DNA of 45,997 nucleotides from Lachnospiraceae bacterium. Its GTDB lineage: Bacteria; Bacillota; Clostridia; Lachnospirales; Lachnospiraceae. Positions within the stretch are counted from its first letter, which is position 1. Each line of letters begins with the position of its first letter. The position numbers and the translations under genes are program-made. A model generated the notes under the pieces. That model did not search any database. It was not told the origin of the DNA and saw nothing but the letters and a program-made list of their open reading frames with translations. The stretch lies in the NCBI GenBank assembly GCA_024695605.1, contig JAILHW010000178.1, forward strand, positions 1 to 45,997, in the 5' to 3' direction. Positions 33,538 through 43,425 of this stretch are shown piece by piece.

Positions 33538-35604
33538 ATGATGTTGGAAGAGCTGTTGATGCTGGCAAAAGAAAGTCTGTCGAGGATCCCGTCTGAAGCT
33601 GCAGCGGGGGAGGCATACGTTCCGTATTTTCGGCAGGTGGCTTTTTTTCTTTTGCAGCTTTTAGAGCTGTCGGAGAAGCGAAGCAAAAAGGATCCGGATA
33701 CCTGGGAGCTGTCCGAGTGGGAAGCTGTCAATGAGATGCTGTATGCGGATATCGCGGGCGATCATTATGCGCAAAGCTGGGCGAATCCTTCCTATGCTGG
33801 CGAGCGCGTGGCAAAGGAGTGGGCCGGCTTTTTGCCGTTTGTGTATATGCAGATGCGAAGCTGCATCGGAGATGTATATGAAAACGATACCGAGCGGCTT
33901 TTGGACCATATCCAGTATTTTCTGGGGCTTTATCATTCCTTCTGCGAGGCAGCAGAGGAGGGAAAGGAGCCGTCCTATCAGGTGGCATCGGATGACCTGG
34001 CGGATTTTATGTTTTATCTGCTGGAGAAGCAGTCCGCACATACGGTTGCGGCCAAGGTCGATCCGGACCGGGATTTTGCCTATCGTATCATCATGGAATC
34101 TGATTTTTCGGATCCCGCCTATCTGTACCGCTACGGCGAGTATATTTCCGACAACCAGATCCATACGGCAGCTTATCTGATGAGCCTTCCAAAGGAAACC
34201 CTTAAGAAGATGGCAGATGCCTTCACGGAAGGATACCGCATCGGTTTTATCAAGACCGGGAAGGATCTTTCGATCAAAAGCAGTGTGCAGCTGGTTTATC
34301 CCATCGGCTTTGAGCCGATTATAAAGTTAGCGATCGCTAACTTTAAGGAGATGCATCTGCGTCCGATCATTCCCAGGGATGCATCCTGTGTGACGGAAAA
34401 GCGGTATGGTCTGACCAACGGGTTCTTCGGAGAGATTCCCAATAAGCAGTGTGAATATGACCACAGAGAGGACAAGGCACTGTATTTAAACCATACCCTT
34501 TGTGAAAGAAGGCTGCAGATGCTGACCAAAAGCTTTGAAGAGAAAAAGCAGCTGGCCCGCGCCGTCGGGGGTCCGGCCGTGATCGAGATCTTCGGGGAAG
34601 CGCCTTTTACACTCAAAAGCTGTAAATTCCAGGCGGAGTATTCCGAGAAGCAAAGAGACCTTCTGGTGGAATATACCGGACTGCAGTCAAAGATGCAAAA
34701 TGAATACATTCCCGGAGAGGAAAGAAGCTATACCGTGATCTCCTTCCCGGTACCTGAAGTAGGAGAGCGCTATCCTGAGATCATGCGCGAGACCATACGC
34801 CTCAATACACTGGATTATCAGATGTATGAGAGGATCCAGCAGATCATGATCGATGCGTTGGATACGTGCAGATATGTTGAGATTAAGGGACAGGGAGACA
34901 ACCGGACGGATCTTACGGTGAATCTGTATACCCTGACAGATCCCGCAAAGCAGACCATTTTTGAAAACTGCGTGGCGGATGTCAACATTCCCGTGGGAGA
35001 GATCTTTACATCACCGGTGCTTGCGGGGACAAACGGACTTTTGCATGTGACAAAGGTATTCTTAAACGGTGTCGAATACCGGAACTTAAAGCTTTGGGTA
35101 AAGGACGGCAGAGTGACCGACTATGCCTGCAGCAATTTCGAGGATCCCGGGGAGGGACGAAAGCTCATCGAAAACCAGATCCTGCATCATCATAAGAGCA
35201 TTGCCATCGGAGAGTTTGCCATCGGGACCAATACCACGGCTTACAGGATGGCAAAGGATTTCGGCATCGAGGACAGGATGCAGATCCTGATCGCGGAAAA
35301 GACAGGGCCGCACATTGCATTCGGAGATACCTGCTATTCCCATGAAGAGGAAGTGGTAACCTACAACCCGGACGGCAAGGCGATCGTGGCCAGAGACAAT
35401 GAGGTATCCATGCAGCGAAACAGTGAGGATGAAGAGAAGGCCCGCAAGGCATATTATAACTGCCACACGGATGTCACACTTCCCTATGACGAGCTGGGAG
35501 GGCTCTGGGGCGTAAAGGAAAACGGCGAGCGCATCGCGATCCTGGAACAGGGCAGATTCGTGCTGGAAGGAACGCAGGCGCTGAATGAGCCGCTGGATGC
35601 ATAA
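33538..35604 (+). CDS. M29-like aminopeptidase with N-terminal extension
   Basis: A 688-residue protein; ATG 33538 or the adjacent ATG 33541 both suit the GGAG at 33529-33532. The C-terminal 400 residues have M29 (aminopeptidase T) features: GEFAIGTNTTA with a metal-binding Glu, EKTGPHIAFGDTC with Glu and His, and CHTDVTLPY with His and Asp near the end. Typical M29 enzymes have about 410 residues, so about 280 N-terminal residues are extra. These are mostly helical, with no signal peptide. A metal-dependent cytoplasmic aminopeptidase is the best guess. The coding sequence includes a 22-bp palindrome at 34323-34344. Confidence 0.82.
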   Translation: MMLEELLMLAKESLSRIPSEAAAGEAYVPYFRQVAFFLLQLLELSEKRSKKDPDTWELSEWEAVNEMLYADIAGDHYAQSWANPSYAGERVAKEWAGFLPFVYMQMRSCIGDVYENDTERLLDHIQYFLGLYHSFCEAAEEGKEPSYQVASDDLADFMFYLLEKQSAHTVAAKVDPDRDFAYRIIMESDFSDPAYLYRYGEYISDNQIHTAAYLMSLPKETLKKMADAFTEGYRIGFIKTGKDLSIKSSVQLVYPIGFEPIIKLAIANFKEMHLRPIIPRDASCVTEKRYGLTNGFFGEIPNKQCEYDHREDKALYLNHTLCERRLQMLTKSFEEKKQLARAVGGPAVIEIFGEAPFTLKSCKFQAEYSEKQRDLLVEYTGLQSKMQNEYIPGEERSYTVISFPVPEVGERYPEIMRETIRLNTLDYQMYERIQQIMIDALDTCRYVEIKGQGDNRTDLTVNLYTLTDPAKQTIFENCVADVNIPVGEIFTSPVLAGTNGLLHVTKVFLNGVEYRNLKLWVKDGRVTDYACSNFEDPGEGRKLIENQILHHHKSIAIGEFAIGTNTTAYRMAKDFGIEDRMQILIAEKTGPHIAFGDTCYSHEEEVVTYNPDGKAIVARDNEVSMQRNSEDEEKARKAYYNCHTDVTLPYDELGGLWGVKENGERIAILEQGRFVLEGTQALNEPLDA
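34323..34344. repeat. 22-bp perfect palindrome inside the M29 gene
   Basis: AAAGTTAGCGA is followed directly by its exact inverse complement, giving GCGATCGC at the centre. Each half shares GTTAGC with the hairpin at 29834-29849. A perfect 22-bp palindrome in coding DNA is unlikely by chance in 46 kb and may be a binding or recognition site. Confidence 0.5.
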
Positions 35605-35665
35605 AGGATACAAACTAACAAAACGAGCAGCAATCTGCAAAAGCAGAGCAAATAAGGAGGACAAC

Positions 35666-36166
35666 ATGGCACAGGTAGCAATCGTAATGGGATCGGATTC
35701 GGATATGCCGATCATGAAAAAGGCAGCGGATGTATTAAAGGAGCTGGGGATCAGTTTTACCATGCACATCATTTCTGCGCACAGAGAGCCGGAGGAGTTC
35801 TTTTCCTTTGCAAATACCGCAGAGGAAAAAGGCTATCAGGTGATCATAGCAGGCGCGGGTATGGCAGCGCATCTGCCGGGTATGTGTGCGGCGATCTTTC
35901 CCCTTCCCGTGATCGGGATCCCCATGCACACCACATCCCTTGGAGGAAGAGATTCTCTGTATTCCATCGTGCAGATGCCCAGCGGCATTCCCGTGGCAAC
36001 AGTAGCCATTAATGGCGGACAGAATGCGGGTCTCTTGGCGGCCAAGATCCTGGCAACATCGGACAAGGCGCTGCTGGAAAAACTCAAAGCATATTCTGCA
36101 AAGATGAAGGAGGCTGTTATGGCCAAGGATGCCAGGCTGCAGGAAACCGGATACGAGGCCTATTGA
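35666..36166 (+). CDS. purE: 5-(carboxyamino)imidazole ribonucleotide mutase
   Basis: A 166-residue class I PurE. ATG 35666 follows AAGGAGGAC, 6-7 bp upstream; the open frame to 35585 overlaps the peptidase gene without a ribosome site. GSDSDMPIM (9-17) binds the substrate phosphate and H39 in SAHREPE is catalytic. AGAGMAAHLPGM and GIPMHTTSLGGRDSLYSIVQMP are invariant PurE stretches. It interconverts N5-CAIR and CAIR. It is 76 bp ahead of purM. Confidence 0.95.
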   Translation: MAQVAIVMGSDSDMPIMKKAADVLKELGISFTMHIISAHREPEEFFSFANTAEEKGYQVIIAGAGMAAHLPGMCAAIFPLPVIGIPMHTTSLGGRDSLYSIVQMPSGIPVATVAINGGQNAGLLAAKILATSDKALLEKLKAYSAKMKEAVMAKDARLQETGYEAY

Positions 36167-36242
36167 TCACGGCAACAAGAAAGAGAACTGAAAATGCGCA
36201 GGCTGTTAAGGCCGCGCCCGGAACCAATCAAAGGAGAACATT

Positions 36243-37268
36243 ATGGATTACAAAAAAGCAGGCGTAGACATTGAAGCGGGATATCGCAGCGTGGAGCTGA
36301 TGAAGGAGCATATCAAAAAGACGATGCGCCCCGAGGTCCTGGGAGGGATCGGCGGATTTGCCGGTGCCTTTGATCTTTCCGGGATCAAGCAGTTGGAGGA
36401 GCCGGTGCTGTTATCCGGAACCGACGGCTGCGGTACCAAAGTGAAGCTGGCATTTTTGATGGACAAGCATGACACCATCGGTATTGATGCTGTAGCCATG
36501 TGTGTGAACGACATTGCCTGCTCCGGCGGTGAACCCCTGTTTTTCCTGGACTATATCGCATGCGGAAAGAACATCCCCGAAAAGATCGCAGCCATTGTCA
36601 GCGGCGTGGCGGAAGGATGCCGTCAGGCAGGCGCAGCTCTGGTGGGCGGCGAGACAGCCGAGCATCCGGGACTGATGCCGGAGGAGGAGTACGATCTGGC
36701 AGGCTTTGCTGTCGGCGTGGCTGATAAGAAGGATATGATCACGGGACAGACCATAAAGCCGGGCGATACGCTGATCGGGATCGCTTCCTCGGGTGTGCAT
36801 TCCAACGGCTTTTCCCTGGTGCGCAAGGTGTTCGAGATGACAAAGGAGAGTCTGGATACCTATTATGATGAGCTTGGAAAGACCCTGGGCGAAACGCTGA
36901 TCGAGCCTACCAGGATCTATGTCAAAGCGCTGAAGGCGGTCAAGGATGCAGGCGTTACCATCAAGGGCTGCAGCCATATCACAGGCGGCGGATTCTATGA
37001 GAACATTCCGAGAATGCTGCCGGATGGTGTGAAGGCAGTGGTGAAAAAGGATTCCTATCCCGTGCCTCCCATCTTTTCGCTGATGGCCCAAAAAGGCGGC
37101 ATCGAAGAGAAGATGATGTACAACACCTTTAACATGGGCATCGGTATGGTGCTCTGTCTGGATCCTGCCGATGTGGACAAAACCCTCAAGGCACTGGAGG
37201 GTGCCGGTGAGAAGGCATTTGTGATCGGACAGGTGGAAGCAGGCGAGAAATGCGCTGAGCTTGTGTAA
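36243..37268 (+). CDS. purM: Phosphoribosylformylglycinamidine cyclo-ligase
   Basis: A 341-residue AIR synthetase. The ribosome site AAAGGAGAACATT precedes the [28 protein letters not shown] (with the ATP-site Thr-Lys), [27 protein letters not shown] and [13 protein letters not shown] are the family's signatures. It closes FGAM to AIR in purine synthesis. It lies between purE and purD in one apparent operon; the enzymes for the steps between are not here. Confidence 0.96.
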   Translation: MDYKKAGVDIEAGYRSVELMKEHIKKTMRPEVLGGIGGFAGAFDLSGIKQLEEPVLLSGTDGCGTKVKLAFLMDKHDTIGIDAVAMCVNDIACSGGEPLFFLDYIACGKNIPEKIAAIVSGVAEGCRQAGAALVGGETAEHPGLMPEEEYDLAGFAVGVADKKDMITGQTIKPGDTLIGIASSGVHSNGFSLVRKVFEMTKESLDTYYDELGKTLGETLIEPTRIYVKALKAVKDAGVTIKGCSHITGGGFYENIPRMLPDGVKAVVKKDSYPVPPIFSLMAQKGGIEEKMMYNTFNMGIGMVLCLDPADVDKTLKALEGAGEKAFVIGQVEAGEKCAELV

Positions 37269-37337
37269 GCGCCCACTAACTTTTTTCATACAGGAATTTG
37301 ACGGATCATAAGAAAGCAGATGAGAAAGGATAAGACT

Positions 37338-38609
37338 ATGAAAGTTTTGATCGTAGGCGGCGGCGGAAGAGAGCACGCCATTGCCATGAGTGTAAAAAAG
37401 AGCCCCAAGGTAGATAAGCTGTACTGTGCGCCCGGAAATGCAGGGATCGCAGGGATCGCAGAGTGTGTTCCCATCAAGGTGGATGAATTTGAAAAGATGG
37501 CCGCCTTTGCAAAGGACAATGCGATCGATCTGACCATCATCGGACCGGATGATCCGCTGGCGGCAGGTATCGTGGATGTCTTTGAGCGTGAAAACCTGCG
37601 GGTGTTCGGACCGAGAAAGAACGCAGCCATCCTGGAGGGCAGCAAGGCCTTCTCCAAGGATCTGATGAAGAAATACAACATTCCTACAGCAGCCTATGAG
37701 AATTTCGACGATCCGGCTGCAGCACTGGACTATCTGGAAACGGCCAGCTATCCCATCGTGCTGAAGGCAGACGGTCTGGCACTGGGAAAGGGCGTTCTGA
37801 TCTGTCAGAACCTGGAAGAAGCCCGGGAAGGCGTTAAGAGCATTATGGAGGATAAGAAGTTCGGAAGCGCCGGCAACCGGATGGTCATTGAGGAATATAT
37901 GACCGGCCGTGAGGTATCCGTTCTGTCCTTTGTGGATGGCAAGACCATCAAGATCATGTCCTCTGCTCAGGACCACAAGAGAGCGGGAGACGGCGATACG
38001 GGACTGAATACCGGCGGTATGGGGACCTTTTCTCCCAGCCCCTTCTACACACCCGAGGTGGATGCCTTCTGCCGGGAGCAGATCTTCCAGAAGACGGTGG
38101 ATGCCATGAGAGAGGAAGGAAGAGAGTTCAAGGGCATCATCTTCTTTGGACTGATGCTGACCAAGGATGGCCCCAAGGTGCTCGAGTACAACGCCAGATT
38201 CGGTGATCCCGAGGCGCAGGTGGTGCTGCCCAGACTCAAGAACGATCTGGTGGATATCATAGAAGCCTGCATCGACGGCACCCTGGATCAGTGTGAGGTT
38301 TCCTTTGAGGATAACGCAGCCGTATGCGTGGTGCTGGCTTCCGAGGGATACCCTGTTTCCTATGAAAAGGGCTTTGAGATCAAGGGCCTGGAGAACTTTG
38401 ACGGCAAGGAGGATTACTTCTGCTTCCATGCAGGCTCGGCGATGAAGGACGGCAAAATCGTCACCAACGGCGGACGCGTGCTTGGCATTACCGCTACCGG
38501 AGATGACTTAAAGCAGGCAAGAGAGAAGGCTTATAAAGCGACCGAGTGGGTACAGTTTGACAACAAGTACATGCGCCATGACATTGGTAAGGCGATCGAC
38601 GAGGCCTGA
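37338..38609 (+). CDS. purD: Phosphoribosylamine-glycine ligase
   Basis: A 423-residue ATP-grasp enzyme. ATG 37338 follows GAAAGGA by 8-9 bp; the ATG at 37320 lacks a ribosome site. The N terminus MKVLIVGGGGREHAIA, LKADGLALGKGV (ATP-grasp), AQDHKRAGDGDTGLNTGGMG and EYNARFGDPEAQVVLPRL are PurD hallmarks. It joins phosphoribosylamine and glycine, using the product of PurF. It ends the purE-M-D run; no clear terminator follows. Confidence 0.96.
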   Translation: MKVLIVGGGGREHAIAMSVKKSPKVDKLYCAPGNAGIAGIAECVPIKVDEFEKMAAFAKDNAIDLTIIGPDDPLAAGIVDVFERENLRVFGPRKNAAILEGSKAFSKDLMKKYNIPTAAYENFDDPAAALDYLETASYPIVLKADGLALGKGVLICQNLEEAREGVKSIMEDKKFGSAGNRMVIEEYMTGREVSVLSFVDGKTIKIMSSAQDHKRAGDGDTGLNTGGMGTFSPSPFYTPEVDAFCREQIFQKTVDAMREEGREFKGIIFFGLMLTKDGPKVLEYNARFGDPEAQVVLPRLKNDLVDIIEACIDGTLDQCEVSFEDNAAVCVVLASEGYPVSYEKGFEIKGLENFDGKEDYFCFHAGSAMKDGKIVTNGGRVLGITATGDDLKQAREKAYKATEWVQFDNKYMRHDIGKAIDEA

Positions 38610-38713
38610 GCCGGAGCGTTTACATAAATGAAAAATGCAAGTTATCTTTCATTATGGAAGCCTTCAAAGGCGTTATAAAACCTAAGAAAATTGAGAAACG
38701 AGCGATATTTTGG

Positions 38714-38744
38714 TTGACGTAACATAGTTATCATAGTATGATAA
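38714..38744 (+). promoter_or_regulatory. Promoter with overlapping operator for the autolysin gene
   Basis: TTGACG (38714-38719) and TATGAT (38737-38742) are 17 bp apart. A perfect palindrome TTATCATA-G-TATGATAA (38728-38744) covers the -10 box. The half-site TTATCATA recurs at 38786-38793, just before the ribosome site. This is the layout of a repressor operator with a second downstream half-site. Confidence 0.65.
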
Positions 38745-38807
38745 GGGCGGATTATTCCGTTTATTTTGAATGAAATCTTGCAAACTTATCATATTATGGA
38801 GACTATC

Positions 38808-40928
38808 ATGACTTCGATCAAACAAAATGCTGCGAAACGATCCTTGCTCGGATTGTCGAAAACCCTTTTGGCTGTGGGGATTCTGGTGCTTGGCTGTGCG
38901 ACATCTGCCAAGGCCGCCATCGGAACGGGCGAGCTGACTGCCGATCAGGTAAATGTCAGGAGCGATGCCGGAACCACGGCTGCCAAGGTGACGACGCTTC
39001 CAAAGGGCTCGCAGATGGTGATCGATGGCGTGAAGGCGGATGCCGGCGGCAAATACTGGTATCAGGTTTCTTTTACCGCTAACGGCAAAAGCTACAGCGG
39101 CTATATCTTAGGAGACTATGTGAGGTATTCGGCAGGCACAGCGCAGTCCCAGTCTGCACAGTCCGATACCACCACCAAAAAGAAGAAAAAGAAAAAAGCA
39201 AAACAGCAGGAAGCGCAGCAGACGCAGAGTGCTGACGGAGCCGTAACAGAGGTCAGGGTTCCGGAGAGCATCAATGAGATGGTGATCGCCGAGGCCGAGA
39301 AGGCGGAACAGACCAAGAGCGCATCTGCCGAAAGCACCGTTGCAGGCGAAAGCGCCCGGACGGGTGTAAAGGGGCAAAAGGCACTTGGCACCGGGGATTA
39401 TATCCGTGTCAGAAAATCCCCCGTAACGGGCGTTCAGGTATCCACCCTTATGAAGAATACCAAGGTGACCCTGATCTCCGAAAAAAAGGGAAGCGACGGG
39501 ATGACCTGGTACCGTGTGAAGTTTAAGGGCGGCGGCAAAACCGTCAAGGGGTATGTGAGAAGCGATCTGTTGGCACTCCAGCCCAGAGCGCAAAAGGTCA
39601 CGGATACCAAAAAGACCGCGGAGTCTGAAGAGGATGAGGATGAGGAAGAGGAAGAAGAGGAAACCGTTCCCGAAGCAGTGATCCTTTCCGATGCACAGTT
39701 TGAAGCGGAAATGACAGCGCAGGGCTTCCCGGAGAGCTACAAAAAGGGCCTTCGCGCTCTGCATGAGCAGCATCCGACCTGGTCCTTCAAGGCAAAAAAC
39801 ACCGGGCTTGACTGGAATACGGCACTGACAGCCGAGAGCAGGGTAGGACTGAACCTGGTATCCAAGGGCTCCATTACGTCCTGGAAATCCACGGAAACGG
39901 CAGCCTACAACTGGCGCAAGAATATCTGGTATACCTTTGACGGCGGCAGCTGGGTGGCAGCCTCCCAGGCGCTGATCGCCTACTATATGGATCCAAGAAA
40001 CTTCCTTTCCGATCCGCAGATCTATCAGTTTGAAACGCTGGAGCGGGAGGCTTACCAGACCAAGGCCGGTGTGAATCAGCTTCTGGCAGGCACTTTTATG
40101 AGCGGAAAATATACCGAACCCGACGGCACCCGGAAAAGCTATGCAAACACCTTTGTCAAGGTCGGCAAGCAGGTGGGCGTCAATCCCTATCATCTGGCAG
40201 CCAGATGCTACCAGGAGCAGGGCGCGGGATACTCGGACAGCATATCCGGTAAGGTCGCCGGGCTGGAAAACATCTTTAACTACTTTAACATCGGCGCCTA
40301 TGCCTCGGGCGGCAATTCGCCCACCAGACAGGGACTTTTGTATGCTTCTTCCACTTCAGCGGGAACAGCCAATTACAACAGACCCTGGAACAGCCGGTAT
40401 CAGTCGATCCTGGGTGGGTCCATGTATCTGGCGGAAAAGTATGTAAAGACCGGACAGAACACCCTGTATTTCCAGAAGTTCAACGTTGTGAATGCGACCA
40501 ACGGACTTTACAGACATCAGTATATGGCCAATGTGCAGGCCGCTTCCAGCGAGGCAACCCGCATGAGCAAGGCCTACAAGGACAATGAGCAGGCCCTGGT
40601 ATTCTACATCCCGGTATATCAGAATATGCCCGAGAAGGCATGTGAGATGCCGATGAAGGATGCCAATCCCAATGATTATCTGACCGACCTTACGGTAGAG
40701 GGCTTTGAACTGACGCCCGCCTTTGACGGCATGAAGACGGAATATACCCTGACCGTCAAGAAGAAAGTGACAAACGTCGTGATCGGTGCTACGCCGGCCA
40801 GTGCGACCTCTGTGGTCTCCGGGATCGGAGAGGCAGAGCTTGAGCGCGGGGAGAATACCTTTGTGATCAAGTGCCAGGCAGCGGCCGGAAACAGCAGGGA
40901 CTACACCCTGAAGATCATCAGAAAATAG
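38808..40928 (+). CDS. SH3/glucosaminidase cell-wall hydrolase
   Basis: A 706-residue secreted protein. ATG 38808 follows GGAG (38798-38801) by 6 bp. A signal peptide (about 1-40, SLLGLSKTLLAVGILVLGCATSAKA) is followed by two bacterial SH3 domains (about 42-110 and 195-265), separated by a Lys/Gln/Ser-rich linker, and an acidic linker with runs of Glu. The glucosaminidase-like domain (about 305-600) includes WVAASQALIAYYMDPRNFL and ARCYQEQGAGY with the putative catalytic E470. A cadherin-like beta-sandwich domain (about 625-706) ends the protein. It is expected to cut the glycan strand of peptidoglycan (endo-beta-N-acetylglucosaminidase). It has its own promoter with an operator and precedes a second surface-protein gene by 42 bp. 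Confidence 0.87.
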   Translation: MTSIKQNAAKRSLLGLSKTLLAVGILVLGCATSAKAAIGTGELTADQVNVRSDAGTTAAKVTTLPKGSQMVIDGVKADAGGKYWYQVSFTANGKSYSGYILGDYVRYSAGTAQSQSAQSDTTTKKKKKKKAKQQEAQQTQSADGAVTEVRVPESINEMVIAEAEKAEQTKSASAESTVAGESARTGVKGQKALGTGDYIRVRKSPVTGVQVSTLMKNTKVTLISEKKGSDGMTWYRVKFKGGGKTVKGYVRSDLLALQPRAQKVTDTKKTAESEEDEDEEEEEEETVPEAVILSDAQFEAEMTAQGFPESYKKGLRALHEQHPTWSFKAKNTGLDWNTALTAESRVGLNLVSKGSITSWKSTETAAYNWRKNIWYTFDGGSWVAASQALIAYYMDPRNFLSDPQIYQFETLEREAYQTKAGVNQLLAGTFMSGKYTEPDGTRKSYANTFVKVGKQVGVNPYHLAARCYQEQGAGYSDSISGKVAGLENIFNYFNIGAYASGGNSPTRQGLLYASSTSAGTANYNRPWNSRYQSILGGSMYLAEKYVKTGQNTLYFQKFNVVNATNGLYRHQYMANVQAASSEATRMSKAYKDNEQALVFYIPVYQNMPEKACEMPMKDANPNDYLTDLTVEGFELTPAFDGMKTEYTLTVKKKVTNVVIGATPASATSVVSGIGEAELERGENTFVIKCQAAAGNSRDYTLKIIRK

Positions 40929-40970
40929 AGACAAAAAAGAAGCAGGAAAACAGACGTAAAGGAGAATGAC

Positions 40971-43358
40971 ATGAGCAGGAAAAATCTTACATGGGGAAAA
41001 CAGTTACTGTTTGGGGCAGGCGTTTTTGTGCTGACTTCGGTAACATCGGCTGCGGCGGTACTGGCAGCGGGAACGGTCAGCGTATCCCCCTCCAAGAGCA
41101 GTGTTGCGGTTTCCGAGCAGATCACGGTCAATGTGCAGACCTCAGAACCGCAGGATCCGTCCACACCCCCGCAGATCTCGGTCAGCTATGATCCGTCGGT
41201 TCTGCAGTTTGATTCCTGTGACGTGGATTTCGGCGGCGGAGAAGGCGGCCTTGTGACGATGAGCGGCACGGGCGGAACATTGACCTTTACCGCACTTTCC
41301 GCAGGCAGTGCCAATGTCAGTGCGGAAGCCATCATCGATGAGGACGGCAACAATCCCGCAACCTCCCAGGCAGCCATTCAGATTGCCGGACAGGAAGGCG
41401 CGGGCGGCGCGGCAGCAACGGAAAATGCCGGCGGGGCAGGCAGCAGTGCAACCCTTCGTGCGCTGGCGATCGAGCCCGGTGTGCTGAGTCCCGCATTTAC
41501 TCCTGAAAATACCAACTACACCATTACGATCCCGGAAGGCGTGACGGACATCACCGTAAGCGGCGGCGTTTCCGATCCATCTTCCCAGATCAGCTCCGCA
41601 ACCGGTTTCAAAGGCCTTGGTGAGGATGAAAGCCAGGCACAGATCACCGTGACGGCAGCAGACGGTTCTACCCTGGAATATCACTTCACCATCGTAAGAG
41701 GAGATGTGGAAGCGGCAGCGGCAGAAGCAGCAGCCACTCAGGAAGCAGCTCCCGCAGAGACCACCGAAGAAGCAGCGGATGCCACAGCGGCCGGGAGTGC
41801 TGCCACAGGGGAGCAGTCCGGTGACGGCATGAGCGCAGGCTTTGGGATCGGCAGCGGCATCAAGGCAGGCGGCAATATGACTCTGGTGATCGGACAGAGT
41901 TCCTACACCATCCAGCCTACGATCCCGGATGATCTGCTTCCCTCCGGTGCAAGCAAGACCTCGATCACCTATGCAGATCAGAGCATTGAAGCAGCCACTC
42001 TGGCAGGCGGAGCTTTGACCCTGGTATGTGCCAGCTCCAATGTAGATAACGGCAATAAGCTGTTCATTTATGATGCAGCCTCCGGTTCCTTCCAGGGCTT
42101 TGCTGTGATCAATGCAGCAGGCGGCGGCTATATCATTCCCGTGGTACTTCCCCAGTCCATGCCGGGGGGCTTTGTGGTAGAGGGCTGTGATATCCAGGGC
42201 AATTACATTTCCTGCGGAAAGCTCAAGGACAGCAGCGTGCAGCAAAGAGAAAACGTGTGCCTGCTCTATGCCATGGATCAGGACGGCAGCCTTGACTATT
42301 ATCTGTATGATCTGTCCGGCGGCGGTTACGTACACTTTTTGAATGCCTCCGCAGGCAGCAGCTCAGCAGGCGGCTTCAGCAAGCGTGCCATTGCCATCAT
42401 CGTGCTTTTGGGTGTTGCGTTCCTTGCAGCCATGATCGCACTTTTGGCAGTTTCCATGAACAGAGGCGGAGACTTTACCATGGATGATGAACCCGAAGAT
42501 CCCGAACCCATCCAGCCGGAGCGCGTGCAGAGAAGAAGACGCCCCGTTCGTCCGATGGAAGAGGAGGACGAGGAGGATCAGCCGCAGCGGGCAGCAGGAC
42601 AGGCAACCGTGAAGAAGAAAAGAAGACCGATGCCCCAGCCGGCAGAGGATACCGAGGATGAAGAGGGCTATGACAGATCCCTGGAGACCTCACCGGGACA
42701 CAGCGTAAAGAGAAGACCGGCGCCCAGACCGGAGGCAGAGCCCGCGGCGGAGAAATCCTCCATGCCCGAGCCTACCGTGAAAAAGGTCAGAAAGACAAAA
42801 CGCGTTGAGCGTCCTGCTTACAGCCAGGAGGGCGACGAAGGCTTTGATATTGACAAAGAGATCGCAGCCATGAAGGAGAATGCAGTCAGAAAGAGCGCGA
42901 CTGCCCGTATGGCCAACGTAGAGGAAACCTTAAAAAGACAGGGAACGAGAAGCACCAGAACCGTGATGCCTGAGGGCAGCGGCGCACAGCGCCCCGAGGG
43001 ACAAAGGCCCAAAAAGCCCGCAAGACCCCGCCCGCAGAGCTCAGAGGACGGCAGAGTCAGAAGACCGGTAAAGAGCGACCGTGTGGTAACACCGCAGACC
43101 GAGGATGAGGCGGAAGTGAAACGCCCCAAGGTTACCAAGAAGGTAACGGAAAAGGGAGTGACCTATACCACCGGAAAGATTCCCATCACCGTAGTGGAGG
43201 CAGCAAAGCCGGCCGGTGAAGAGGCCAAGTCCAGCGTGCCGATCTTTACACTGGGGCAGGAGGAGCCTGCAGAACAGGCACCGGCGCAGATCCCAGAGCA
43301 GCTGATCCGCGAGGAGCTGGATTATGAAGACCTGGGCACCGAAGATACCCAGGAGTGA
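40971..43358 (+). CDS. Cohesin/cadherin-like surface protein with membrane anchor and long charged tail
   Basis: A 795-residue protein. The signal peptide (about 1-33) is followed by a cohesin-like or Big-type beta domain (about 34-140: VSVSPSKSSVAVSEQITVNV), a cadherin-like beta-sandwich (about 155-245: LSPAFTPENTNYTITIPEG), an Ala/Glu/Thr-rich linker, and a further extracellular region. One membrane helix is at about 472-495 (AIAIIVLLGVAFLAAMIALLAV). The last 300 residues are cytoplasmic by topology, Arg/Lys/Pro/Glu-rich and probably disordered. The cadherin-like domain resembles the one ending the preceding autolysin, and the 42-bp gap suggests an operon. It may be an envelope scaffold; the function is not known. 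Confidence 0.8.
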   Translation: MSRKNLTWGKQLLFGAGVFVLTSVTSAAAVLAAGTVSVSPSKSSVAVSEQITVNVQTSEPQDPSTPPQISVSYDPSVLQFDSCDVDFGGGEGGLVTMSGTGGTLTFTALSAGSANVSAEAIIDEDGNNPATSQAAIQIAGQEGAGGAAATENAGGAGSSATLRALAIEPGVLSPAFTPENTNYTITIPEGVTDITVSGGVSDPSSQISSATGFKGLGEDESQAQITVTAADGSTLEYHFTIVRGDVEAAAAEAAATQEAAPAETTEEAADATAAGSAATGEQSGDGMSAGFGIGSGIKAGGNMTLVIGQSSYTIQPTIPDDLLPSGASKTSITYADQSIEAATLAGGALTLVCASSNVDNGNKLFIYDAASGSFQGFAVINAAGGGYIIPVVLPQSMPGGFVVEGCDIQGNYISCGKLKDSSVQQRENVCLLYAMDQDGSLDYYLYDLSGGGYVHFLNASAGSSSAGGFSKRAIAIIVLLGVAFLAAMIALLAVSMNRGGDFTMDDEPEDPEPIQPERVQRRRRPVRPMEEEDEEDQPQRAAGQATVKKKRRPMPQPAEDTEDEEGYDRSLETSPGHSVKRRPAPRPEAEPAAEKSSMPEPTVKKVRKTKRVERPAYSQEGDEGFDIDKEIAAMKENAVRKSATARMANVEETLKRQGTRSTRTVMPEGSGAQRPEGQRPKKPARPRPQSSEDGRVRRPVKSDRVVTPQTEDEAEVKRPKVTKKVTEKGVTYTTGKIPITVVEAAKPAGEEAKSSVPIFTLGQEEPAEQAPAQIPEQLIREELDYEDLGTEDTQE

Positions 43359-43374
43359 TCTGCCCAATAAGTGA

Positions 43375-43412
43375 TTGACAATTTGTTGCTCCTGTTATAG
43401 ACTTTGTATAAC
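43375..43412 (+). promoter_or_regulatory. Promoter and palindromic operator of the GntR-clpC unit
   Basis: TTGACA (43375-43380) and TAGACT (43398-43403) are 17 bp apart. GTTATA (43394-43399) and TATAAC (43407-43412) form a palindrome with a 7-base spacer across the -10, ending next to the ribosome site. Autoregulation by the GntR protein is the simplest reading. Confidence 0.6.
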
Positions 43413-43425
43413 AGAGGTGATTGCT

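Noticed and set aside
34330-34337. GCGATCGC as a cyanobacterial HIP1 repeat
   Set aside because: HIP1 is abundant in cyanobacteria; here I noted it only within the 22-bp palindrome, and the gene content is not cyanobacterial.
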